NCBI GenBank assembly: GCA_014843695.1
Contig: CM026404.1
Coordinates: 1,880,261-1,944,260 of the forward strand
DNA from: Archivesica marissinica
Lineage: Eukaryota; Mollusca; Bivalvia; Venerida; Vesicomyidae
DNA: 64,000 nt
Direction of reading: 5' to 3'
Shown: positions 42,462-52,327 of the stretch, piece by piece
How the letters are laid out: each line of letters begins with the position of its first letter
How positions within the stretch are numbered: position 1 is the stretch's first letter
Program-made: the position numbers and the translations under genes
Notes under the pieces: generated by a model
What the model was told of the DNA's origin: nothing
Seen by the model: the letters and a program-made list of their open reading frames with translations, nothing else
Databases searched by the model: none

Positions 42462-42672
42462 GTGGCCTCCGTGGTCCAGCGTCGGACTTGGAATCAAACG
42501 GTCCCGGGTTCGATACTCGGTCAGGCCACGTATGTAGTGTCATTGAGCAAGGCACCTCACACACATTGCTTAGTACTGGTTAACCACTTAGGTCGGCTAA
42601 GCCTGCCCAGGAAAACATGTCTAGGTCCCCGCAAGGGGTTTGACATTAATGGAACCTACATACATATTGCTT
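42462..42672 (+). mobile_element. SINE S4 with tRNA-like head
   Basis: The first 68 nt form a tRNA-like structure: GTGGCCT (42462-42468) pairs with AGGCCAC (42523-42529) as a 7-bp acceptor stem; A-box-like CGTGGTCCAGCG; T arm CCGGGTTCGATACTCGG. The head is followed by TGTCATTGAGCAAGGCACCT, TTAGTACTGGTTAACCACTT and a tail AAGGGGTTTGACATTAATGG. The tail and the missing D-arm bases argue for a SINE rather than a functional tRNA gene. Confidence 0.82.
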
Positions 42673-43925
42673 ATCAGCAGTATGGAGATCAAAATGAGTA
42701 TTTGGCCTCGTCTGTTGTGGAGTGATGTGCTTAAACAGCTGTAAGTTTACTTGTATTTTGCAGTATGTTGCGAGCGTGTAAGCTGTGTATATTTTCATTT
42801 CCCTTTAATTTATCAGAACATTGTCTCTTATAGTCACCGTTACACGCTGGTATTGTCTCTTATAGTACATTTATTTTGCTTCTATATTTTCTGTATATTA
42901 ATTACACAAAATAATGTTCGTCTTTCTTATATTCAACTTTTTGCTGAAATACCGTAGGAGAGAATTGCAATATATGACAATGGTGCTGCCAGTTTGTTGA
43001 CGTCATACCCCATGCAAACATCTTGCCATTATTAAATAATGGCTAAATTTTGGCGTAACATTTATTTCACACAAACAAATAATGGGATTCAATACTTCCT
43101 GTTGTCTTCGCCTAGAATGGCTAGATTTTCATTCTGTGATACTATTTTTAGGGCCACCTATTTTGTTGGTACTTTAAAAGAAAAATGGTTTAGTTATATC
43201 TACATCATATACTCCGCTACTCAGTACCACAGGGTTTTGGCATGTTTGTCATATAAATTTTACTAAAATACATTTACTACACTTTATATACACATACTTC
43301 CCAACCGCGCTGAATTACTGTGCTCAGTACATGCACGATCTTAACAGAAAAACAAACAACAAAACCAACATTTTAAGAACATGTTTATTTTTGGCAAAAT
43401 TTCGATGGAATTTATATTGGTCATATTATTAGTTTAATTTGTTCTGAACAAGTTTGTTAAAGTGAAGATGTTTTATATTTGTATGTTAGATGTTCATTGG
43501 TTGCTATATTTAGAATACATGCATGTACTGTATAAGAAGGCATGTTACGATTTGTAAGATACATTTCTTAGCCGTTCTGTTTTGGCATATTTCCAAACGT
43601 GTATTATTGTAACACTGTTCATTTCTTCATACATTGTAGCACTATTTAGCGTAATCATTGTGTCCATATCAAGTTGTTGCATCTAGAATATACAAACTAC
43701 AACCATATCATGTAAATACTTGCTGTACCCACCCAGAGGCTGTAGTCATTGTGCCTCTATCTTAATGCTGTAGAAAATACTCTATTCTACTTTACGGTAC
43801 AGAATATATCGAAGAAAAGATAAAAAACAATTATACTATTTATATTACAAAATTGGCTTTGTTATTCGTTTGTAACTAACTATACAAGTCAGCATTTGGA
43901 TTTATTTGTTTGATGATGTGTATGT
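42673..43925. other. Intergenic sequence
   Basis: AT-rich; no exon with supporting similarity. GTCACCGTTACACGCTGGTAT (42834-42854) resembles 42408-42426, a short dispersed duplication. Confidence 0.5.
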
Positions 43926-44138
43926 TTATTTGCCCTCGCCACTGCAGAGTATTCTTAGTTGATCAGAAGTGTTTTTATTCAGAATGGCGCTGTTGAAGTA
44001 TCCGATGATGGTGCAATAAACAACTGGAGGAGGCATCTTCTTCCTCTTCAGGTCCGGATAACATCTTCTTCCTCTTCGGGTCCGGATAGCATCTTTCAAA
44101 AGATTCATCTTAGAGCCTCCCTCCTCACTGTTGGTCAT
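43926..44138 (-). other. Weak 70-codon open frame
   Basis: Minus-strand frame MTNSEEGGSKMNLLKDAIRT... ending CSGEGK. It contains an internal 30-bp tandem duplication (CATCTTCTTCCTCTTC(A/G)GGT CCGGATA). No recognised domain, no clear splice sites; not called as a gene. Confidence 0.2.
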
Positions 44139-44159
44139 ACCGCAACAGCATGAAAACCG

Positions 44160-44279
44160 AGGCAGTTTGATATAGACGCATCACTTCCCGGCTTAGTCAC
44201 GTCATTCTGACTCGCCTAACAGGCAGTTTGATATAGACGCATCACTTTCTGGCGTAGTCACGTCATTCTGACTCGCGTA
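44160..44279. repeat. 60-bp tandem duplication
   Basis: GGCAGTTTGATATAGACGCA + TCACTT... + GTCACGTCATTCTGACTCGC twice. Further degenerate copies of GATATTACTGGGACTTCATA lie at 44550-44790. Confidence 0.88.
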
Positions 44280-44821
44280 ATAGTGAATGGTACCAAGTGC
44301 GACACGTTGAAGATCTAAGTGTCTTGTGCTGTTTCTGTGTGAATGTTATACTGGTGCTTTCATACATAATCGAGTTTCCCCCAATTGTCTTGAAAATACC
44401 AGTTGGCTGGCTTGCTAAATGTAGGTGGTTGTACGCCAGGTCCTCGTGCCTGAATATTGCTAGGAGTCAGACAGGAAAACAGTAATTGACAATTTCAAAC
44501 AAGCTCCGACTACTCCGGGTCCAGTGTCTGAAGACGAGTTAACTTCCACAGATATTATTGGGACTTCACAGAGATTTAGGTTTCATAGAGATTTAGGTTA
44601 ATATACTATTATATCTCCATAAAAACGACAGTCATGCAGTGGATAAGTAGTTGCCATATCTATCCCACCTCCATAGATATTACTGGGACTTCATAGAGAT
44701 TTAGATTAATATGCTATTATATTTCCATACAAACAACAGCCATTTAGCTATCATGCAGTAGTCGCCATATCTATTCCACCTCCATAGATATTACTGGGAC
44801 TAAATGAGATTCTGGCCTTTA

Positions 44822-45915
44822 TTATGAACATTGGTTTGGCTACTACATTGTCAATGTATGTCGTATTGGTAATGGCGTCAACAGGTGCTTCTATGAGGGA
44901 AAGGGTTATGAACATTGGTTTGGCTACTACATTGTCAATGTATGTCGTAATGGCATCAACAGGTGCTTCTATGAGGGAAAGGGTTATGAACATTGGTTTG
45001 ACTACTACATTGTCAATGTATGTCGTATTGGTAGTGGTGTCAACAGGTACTTCTATGAGGGAAAGGGTTATGAACATTGGTTTGACTACTACATTGTCAA
45101 TGTATGTCGTATTGGTAGTGGTGTCAACAGGTACTTCTATGAGGGAAAGGGTTTATGAACATTAGTTTGACTACTACATTGTCGATGTATGTCGTAATGG
45201 CATCAACAGGTGCTTCTATGAGGGAAAGGGTTATGAACATTGGTTTGACTACTACATTGTCAATGTATGTCATATTGGTAGTGGTGTCAACAGGTGCTTC
45301 TATGAGGGAAAGGGTTTATTATGAACATTGGTTTGCTACTACATTGTCAATGTATGTCATATTGGTAGTGGTGTCAACAGGTGCTTCTATGAGGGAAAGG
45401 GTTATGAACATTGGTTTGACTACTACATTGTCAATGTATGTCGTATTGGTAATGGCATCAACAGGTGCTTCTATGAGGGAAAGGGTTTATTATGAACATT
45501 GGTTTGCTACTACATTGTCGATGTATGTCGTATTGGTAGTAGTGTCAACAGGTGCTTCTATGAGGGAAAGTGTTTATTATGAACATTGGTTCGACTACTA
45601 CATTGTCGATGTATGTCGTATTGGTAATGGCGTCAAGAGGTGCTTCTATGAGGGAAAGGGTTATGAACATTGGTTTGACTACTACATTGTCAATGTATGT
45701 CGTATTGGTAGTGGTGTCAACAGGTGCTTCTATGAGGGAAAGGGTTATGAACATTGGTTTGGCTACTACATTGTCAATGTATGTCGTATTGGTAATGGCA
45801 TAAACAGGTGCTTCTATGAGGGAAAGAGTTATGAACATTGGTTTGGCTAGTACATTGTCAATGTATGTCGTATTGGTAATGGCATCAACAGGTGCTTCTA
45901 TGAGGGAAAGGGTTA
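44822..45915. repeat. Minisatellite, 84-bp unit (78-bp and +5-bp variants)
   Basis: About 13 units of TTATGAACATTGGTTTGGCT + ACTACATTGTCAATGTATGT + CGTATTGGTAATGGCGTCAA + CAGGTGCTTCTATGAGGGAA + AGGG. 84 bp = 28 codons, so runs of MNIGLATTLSMYVVLV repeats appear in frame. The 78-bp variant keeps frame, but units with an extra TTTAT break it; I treat it as non-coding. CATTGTCAATGTATG is partly palindromic. Confidence 0.92.
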
Positions 45916-46556
45916 AATTAGACGCCTTGTTGGTAGTAATGAACAAAATGAAACTACATTTATATATATTTAATGCTGAAGAAATTCTTAAATACAGTCC
46001 ATATTAAATCAGAAAATATCCACAAAATAATTCTTTAGCTTGCTGAACATAAACACATGCATACAGCGTATACCATGACCCCCCCCCCCCCCAATGGGTT
46101 ACTACATCCCCCGGACCACGTTGCAACCCAAAATACATTAATTCTAGTTAAAAACAGATTTATGATATATGATAAAAACCAATCTACCAAACTAAATTAC
46201 AGGCACAGTATTTTAAAACATTCAATGCTGACAATTGAGGATAAGAATAGAATTCATTAATGGAGTAACAGTAAATATCTTCCACCGAGTTACTGAAACA
46301 TTTAACCAGTCACCATCTGTCAATCAAATTAATCTGTTCATCCACTCGGATATCAGTATTTCATGCACACACACACACGTTGTCCAGGATATTTACCTCC
46401 GACAAGCTGAGCTAGTACCCAATGATCCAGTGAGTTCATGATCCTATAAGAGCGTAACATCTCGACCAATCGATAAACTGCAAATCTATAGTTGTATGCT
46501 AATAATACGATAGTTGAAAATGCACAAACAATACAAATGTATTTTATCAGTTTGTT
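45916..46556. other. Intergenic sequence
   Basis: No gene recognised. Contains a poly-C run at 46079-46092 and a CACACACACAC microsatellite at 46366-46378. Confidence 0.5.
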
Positions 46557-46735
46557 TGTTTGTGTTTTACGTATGCCTGCATCAGCACCATTTTGGGCTA
46601 TATTACCGGTGGGCAGTTTACCTAACAACACCTTTCCTGGACAGTATTTGGTGCAACTTTAACAAACTGCCAACTTATTCATATAAATAGACACAGCTTG
46701 AACGTGACCGTAACCCGTCGTCATCAGTGATTCTT
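46557..46735 (-). mobile_element. SINE S5, diverged
   Basis: Shares GCCTGCATCAGCACCATTT, GGGCTATAT and TTTCATATAAAT-type blocks with the copy at 58576-58842. The head is strongly degraded. Confidence 0.7.
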
Positions 46736-48042
46736 ATCACAGAACACAATATATAGATTGTATTCACGTGACCAAATACAACGCGACGCTGTCATCTTGT
46801 GGGTCAGACATGTACAAATCTTATCAATACAACATAAACAGCTGATTACGGTATAAACCACTAAATGTGTGTATTGTAAAGAATGTATCGGTCGATCTAG
46901 GTTGACACAGGCCAATCAAGCTCTTGCAGTCGTCTGAAATCAGTGACTAAAAACCATATGCTTTATTGTATACAGGTACCATTATATATATTGTGTTTCC
47001 AATAAATTTATAGCAATATATTCCTTCATACATTCAGATCAATATTTTCAAGAAGACCATAGATTCAAAACTATCAATTTTGTAGCACAAGCGGTACTTC
47101 AAGATATTACATGATGGATAGATGACGAGAGATGGTCCTACACCCGATGTACAATACATTATTACAGGCGCGGATATCTCTAGTGTATAGAACAATATCT
47201 GTATACCGGTACATAGATTTCACAAGCATCTGGCTTCTTGACACAAGATGGCAGCGTGTTGAACGTCGCAGTGTTTAGACCGACCAACTTGACTAGCTAA
47301 TTTTTAATGAACTGATTGCCCGTAGTTCCACACCAAGCTTCATCACAATTTACCGAACAATCTACTATATTGTCTAATAACGAGCGCTTGGGAACCACAC
47401 GCTCGAATAGTCAATGCAGATGACATTTTGTAAAGACACGCATAAATATCGTGGAATTGAATACACAAGAAGTATCCTACTGTGGGGGTGGGAAGGGGGA
47501 GCTGCTCCCATGAGATGCCGTCGCCAAAATACAGAACAAGTCTGGCTACTTGATGTACGTCTCAACTTCTGCACTATCAACAGTGAACTGTGTTCTACTT
47601 GATTTCAGATAACACATTGTGTCTTCTGGAAATATCAAATGACAGTTTTGTAACAGATTAATGCTATAATTTCGACATAGTGTGACATCAGATCACTTTA
47701 ATTAAACACAAAACCAAATAACAAAAATACAACATTCCCCAAACCCAATTTACAAAATTGTACAGAAAATAAAGTATACTGTATACTCGGGGGGGGGGGG
47801 GGGATGTCGACATGCATGTAAAAGTGAAACAAGAAAATGAGTGGTGGTAATGTGCAGATTAATCAGGTGTTTACAACTGAAGCCAAACTATTCAACATTA
47901 GCGAGAGCCCCACAAAACCTCATCCCCCAATAAAACTCATCAAAACTGTTCTCATTCCGTGCTGTGAATAAAACATGCAAAGCTCTCCAAGCCCACGCAC
48001 TGCTGATATATGGCTTTAATTATTGACTATATTGAGATTCAT
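46736..48042. other. Intergenic sequence downstream of KIFBP
   Basis: No gene recognised. A 14-nt poly-G run begins near 47790. A minus-strand ATTAAA at 48020-48015 is a possible KIFBP polyadenylation signal. Confidence 0.45.
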
Positions 48043-48160
48043 ATGCTTTACACCTCTGACTGTACACGTATTCTCTCCATCTTGCCCGGAAGAAGCTGCA
48101 CATGCTTTACACCTCTGACTGTACACGTATTCTCTCCATCTTGCCCGGAAGAAGCAGCAC
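48043..48160 (-). repeat. 59-bp tandem duplication spanning the KIFBP stop codon
   Basis: 48043-48101 and 48102-48160 are identical at 58 of 59 positions. The right copy contains the last codons of KIFBP (LPGKMERIRVQSEV and TAA at 48107-48109); the left copy is the same DNA placed immediately downstream, in the 3' UTR. Confidence 0.93.
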
Positions 48161-49959
48161 CATTTCCTTGCAGATCTCCAACTCACTCACAACGAGACTT
48201 TCTGCCGACGGATTCCTCTTGCAGTAGTCAACTATAAACTGGTAACAGTCCTTACTCTTTCTAATATTCAACAGCCTAGTTTGCACATCCCCCGCCAGAA
48301 ATTTAGAGAAAAGTCGACCCATACAAAACATTGCGACCATTCCTGGTCGGACATCATTTGTTGGAAACTCATCCGGGTAGACTGGTTTACCACCCTTTAA
48401 CGTGTTGAGATACTCCTGATAATATTTGATGCTCTCACTAGACAAAGCATTCATTTTCTTAACCTGGTGTGGAGTTGGTCGAACACCTTCCCCAGAAGCT
48501 TCCAAAATCATCATTTTCAGATCGTACATTAGGCTGTATGCATCAGCAATTTCGAACATCAACTGACGACAGACTAGCAGGTAGTATTGCATGTTCAATT
48601 CAGTCAAGATCTCAGTCAACATGTCGATTCGCCTCTTGTGCATCTTGCACTGTCTTTCCAGATCTAGTTCAAAAAATGACAAGAACTTAAAGGATAAACT
48701 GTGATCTTGTACTATTGCGACATAATCTGGACAGTGAAGCTCAAACTTATAGTAGTCTGTCGCTCCGTCTAGCCATTTCTTAATGATAAGAAAGACACCT
48801 CTGGCTTCATCAAAGTTTTGCAGAGGTTTGTCTGTCACCTTTTCTTCATGATAAGTTACTTCTAAATTAAATCTTTCATGAACCTGGTTCTCTCTGGCAG
48901 CATTACGTTTCTTTTCGGCTTCCAGCAATTGCAACTCATTCTCAGTATGCGTTGTCTCATTTGGATTACTTTCATCAACAGAAGCCTCAGTTTGATTTTC
49001 TCCTTCACTTTCATTTGTGCTAATCACTGCATCACATTGTGATTCAGTAGCACTTTTAACTTCTGTCACACTAGTTTCATCCTGTTTGTTTTCCCCAGCA
49101 GCTTCCACATTTCTTGGGGTACTTGTGTTACTGATAACCTCTCCATCCTGAGAACTGCTTCTGTTACTCTGAGCCTGTTCACTTGCCGAGGTACTTGCAT
49201 TACTAGCCGACCCACTAGTAGCAGATCCACTTCTTTTCTCTGTTTCACTTCCATCTTCACTTGATTGACTAGCCATTTCATTTACTAGCCTTTCTTTTGA
49301 ATGTTCAAGCAGACCTAGACCATACTTTATCCAACAACGCTGAATATCTGCTTTAGCTTGATTGATTTTTTCTTTCATCTCATCCGGACAATTCACATTA
49401 TTTGCCTCTGCCTGTTCAAATATAATTTCAGAGCTGGCTAAGCAATGGCGTGACATGGTAAAGTCTCTCTCGGTCATGTAATACTGTGATAATGTTGCAG
49501 CGTGCAGACTCCAATCTAGAGGATCAAGGTCGTGCGAGTCAAGCTGCCTCTGGAGTGTATAGTGACAATACTGTGCCGACATATCTGCCTGCCCAAGCTG
49601 TTGATACACCTGAGCGAAATAGAACAAAGTATGTGTGTATACACTTTCAAACTTATTAGCTCTTTCAAACTCCAGTCTATCTGCATCATCTCTTGGAGGA
49701 GACAGAAATTCATCAACCATCCACGGTGCACCGCCAATCATATTCTTGAAGTCCACATAGAGAAGTTCAGCTTGCTTGAAGTATTCCAGGGCATCATCAG
49801 GTCTTCTCCTTCCTGTCCAGAGTATTCCCATCTGATTCAGTGCTTCCTGATACAACCCCATTCCTTTAAGAGACAGCTTGTAGTCTTCCATCTTCTCGAT
49901 ACATTTTTCAATATGTTCTTGACCAGTTGCTTGTTCCTCGGTACATGTATAATTTATTC
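48107..49959 (-). CDS. KIFBP: KIFBP exon 2 (TPR-like and C-terminal domain)
   Basis: Acceptor on the minus strand CTTTTATTTCAG|GAATAAATT (AG at 49961-49960). The open frame extends 34 bp further upstream, but those residues (MLYIMNLPFIS) are intronic. Stop TAA 48109-48107. 1853 nt without interruption. Confidence 0.95.
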
Positions 49960-52010
49960 CTGAAATAAAAGGCAGATTCATTATATACAGCACATTACAT
50001 ACAGAACAAGAGGGTTATGTTGTAAGTAAGTGGAAAATAATTTAAAGTTAGGGTTTACCAACAATTTTCCGATTAGCACAGTGGTTAGCGCGCTCGCTTT
50101 TCACCAATGCAACCCAGGTTCGATCCTTGGACCGGGAAGTATGTGAGATGGTATGGTGGTCGCCAGATCGGACAGGTGGGTTTTCTACGGGTACTCCGGT
50201 TTCCTCCCATACGAATGACCACATATACACTTTCATCCGCACCAACAAGAGTGATTAATATAAGTTGTTAGAACTTGCTTCGCAATCGTTGTAAAATAAA
50301 TAAAGTTTAAACTTTAAATTTTCTGAATAGAATAACTTGCTTTTAATGACAATCAACAACAGTCAATAATCTTGTTTAAGCAGTAATGCCAGGGTCCATA
50401 TAGAATTAACTATACCTCAACATGGATTAATATTTCACTACGTCGTGGTAAGTGGATAGTGTTCAGCAATCCTTTATATTACTACCCATCAAGCATCGTC
50501 TGAATTTCTCACATATCACCATTGATCACTTGTCCCTGATACACTAATAGGGAGCAAACTCGCATCCCTGGCGATAGCAGTGTAGTGGTACAAGTTTCTA
50601 CAGCCTCATAATATACTAAAATAAGGACAATGTACACCCCAGTCTCCAGCATTCAAATTCTGTATCTGTAAACAATATATGTTGAAGTAACCACTGCTGG
50701 CTTTAACTCAATGGGGAGAGTACACGTCTAAAGTTTATTGTCTCTTAGATTGAACATACGACTTTAATGTCACAAATTGGAAGAAGACGATCGTCATGCT
50801 CAGTCAGATGAAACGAGATCATGACATAGATCTGAGATACAAGAGGGACGTAGGGCCCCAGAACCGCATGCTTGATTAGATGGTTCTTGAACCACTCTGT
50901 AGTTAGTTCCATAGAACACAGTGGATGTATGTATGTTCCATTAATGTCAAACTGCTTGCGGGGACCTAGATATGTTTTCCTGGGCAGGCTTAGGTGACCT
51001 AAGCGGTTAAGTTAACCAGCATTGTGTATTGGTATATAGGGAGACTTATGCTATCCAGCTAGCTTTTATAGTGACGCGGTGGAGTGTTCGCCTCCAGGTA
51101 ATGGAGGATCAGGCAGTCCTGGGTTCAAACACCAATTTGGACTTGGTTACTTTAATGGTGTCAGAAGTATTTTTCGGGCCCATGTTTGACTACACAGACT
51201 CGTACTTCGGTTGGAGAGGGCTATACTCTGTTGAACTTCTGTATGAACGGTTGATGTCTGGATTCAAAAGATATGAAGAGGGGAGGAGTGTAGTGGTATA
51301 TAGGGACTTATACTGTCTCGCTAGCTTTTATAGCGACGCGGTAGAGTGTTCGCCTCCAACTACTCATACTTTTAACTTTTTTGCGGTTTTTGACGCGCAA
51401 CATGTTTAGGGGTTCGACATAAAAGGAAGATAGATAGGTAATGGAGGATCAGGCAGTCGTGGGTTCGATCCCCCAACTTGGGCTTGGTTACTTTAATTGC
51501 ACGAGTGTGCGGTGCCGATACCAAGTACGTGACCTGACCTCTACCACTGGACCTCTACCACTAGACCACAGACCTCTACCACTGGACCATGGACCTCTAC
51601 CACTGGACCACGGACCTCTACCACTGGACCACAGACCTCTACCACTGGACCACAGACCTCTACCACTGGACCTCTACCACTGGACCACATACCTCTACCA
51701 CTGGACCACGGACCTCTACCACTGGACCACGGACGCTAATGACAAGAGGATTGGCATAATTGGTTACCAAGGACTTACCAATTTTCAGTTCAACAGCAGC
51801 CGCCAGAAATACCAAATCTTCATCAACATGACGTTTTTCTGCGGATTTCTTCAACGCTTTCCTAACAATGTTGTAATTCTCTCGTGCTTTATACAGCGAC
51901 CTGTATGGCTCGTCCTCCGGATCATCATTAGATAGCTCGTCCGTATACCTTTTTGCTTCAGATAACTTTTCGAAACCTTCCTCTTCGAGGTAGTCTCTCC
52001 AGGCCGCCAT
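48107..52010 (-). CDS. KIFBP: KIF1-binding protein (KIFBP/KBP), two exons, complete
   Basis: Exon 1 52010-51779 and exon 2 49959-48107 join in phase 1 (GG|A, Gly78) to 2085 nt, 694 residues. The family binds kinesin motor domains and regulates axonal and mitochondrial transport. Recognised blocks: ELKIG-INYTCTEEQATGQEH across the junction; NQMGILW; FESVYTHTLFYFAQVYQQLG (about 181-200); HAATLSQYYM; CWIKYGLGL (286-294); VQDHS (494-498); RQCKMHKRRI (513-522); YYLLVCRQLMFEIA; FIVDYCKRNP (about 652); KEMVLLLPGKMER at the end. Human KIFBP is about 621 residues. The excess is a low-complexity Ser/Glu/Asn/Thr insert at about 309-421. All of the protein after residue 78 is one exon, unusually intron-poor compared with the vertebrate gene (established knowledge, from memory). 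Confidence 0.95.
50067..50317 (+). mobile_element. SINE S3 in KIFBP intron 1
   Basis: Well-preserved copy: TTAGCACAGTGGTTAGCGCG (A box), CAGGTTCGATCCTTGG (B box), GTGAGATGGTATGGTGGTCG and the AAATAAATAAAGTTT tail. Confidence 0.87.
50318..51044. other. KIFBP intron 1 sequence
   Basis: No exon on either strand recognised. 50925-51010 is a minus-strand S4 tail fragment (GTTCCATTAATGTCAAACTG ... GGGCAGGCTTAGGTGACC). Confidence 0.5.
51045..51500 (+). mobile_element. SINE-like S8, two copies, the second interrupted
   Basis: Copy 1 (51045-51185): GACGCGGTGGAGTGTTCGCC and CTGGGTTCAAACACC. Copy 2 (51295-51500): GACGCGGTAGAGTGTTCGCC, then about 80 bp of other DNA ending AGGAAGATAGATAG, then GTAATGGAGGATCAGGCAGT and GTGGGTTCGATCC. 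The A/B-box spacing suggests a tRNA-derived head. Confidence 0.6.
51535..51735. repeat. Minisatellite, 21-bp unit, just inside KIFBP intron 1
   Basis: About 9 units of CTCTACCACTGGACCACGGAC, with shortened 12-bp units. It ends about 40 bp from the exon 1 donor (minus strand). 21 bp = 7 codons, so the exon 1 frame reads through into VRGPVVEVRGPVVEV; that extension is intronic. Confidence 0.92.
51779..52010 (-). CDS. KIFBP: KIFBP exon 1
   Basis: Start ATG at 52010-52008, chosen because it is the first true ATG of the frame (upstream 52034 is GTG) with A at -3 and G at +4. It encodes MAAWRDYLEEEGFEKLSEAK... to ELKIG; donor ATTG|GTAAGT at 51778-51773. 77 codons plus 1 nt; the family's N-terminal helical region. 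Confidence 0.9.
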
Positions 52011-52239
52011 ATTAGATGCTGAGAAGTTCTGCACTGAATAATCTCTCTACATTTTTAATACTAAAAATTGTCAACGGGTGTCTTAGGCAAGCATTTTAAT
52101 CCTAAATAAATTTAGAAAAAGAGTATATATCACCGAGGTTGATTTGTTGATGATTTGTTGATGATTTGTAGTGACTGCCTCTATGAAAGAAGTACCCAAG
52201 GGAAATGACTCTTAGTGAATATCTAAAAAGAAATCAGAT
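52011..52239. promoter_or_regulatory. Candidate bidirectional promoter between KIFBP and the RDH-like gene
   Basis: 229 bp separate the two divergent start codons, so both 5' UTRs and promoters must fit here unless there are upstream non-coding exons. It contains an AT-rich TATATATCAC segment near 52125 and a 14-bp direct repeat (GATTTGTTGAT, 52141-52168). No CCAAT or CpG-rich core is seen. Confidence 0.5.
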
Positions 52240-52327
52240 ATGAAGGAAAGCGTTTTAAAAATTTCTCAATTTGCATATGATTTCCTTGACAACCACAAGA
52301 TTGCACTTACATGTACAATAGCTACAG
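52240..52327 (+). CDS. RDH: RDH-like exon 1 (signal-anchor exon)
   Basis: ATG 52240, first after an in-frame TGA at 52216-52218. It encodes [20 protein letters not shown] then IALTCTIAT; donor ACAG|GTAACT. Phase 1 joins with CA of exon 2 to give Ala and a continuous hydrophobic stretch. Too short to stand out as an ORF; supported by phase, donor and position opposite KIFBP. Confidence 0.75.

Noticed and set aside
43926..44138. Minus-strand 70-codon frame as a gene
   Set aside because: No recognised domain, contains a 30-bp duplication, no splice support.
51660..51778. KIFBP exon 1 frame extending into VRGPVVEVRGPVVEV
   Set aside because: This is the 21-bp minisatellite beyond a strong GTAAGT donor; the joined exon 2 matches KIFBP across the junction.
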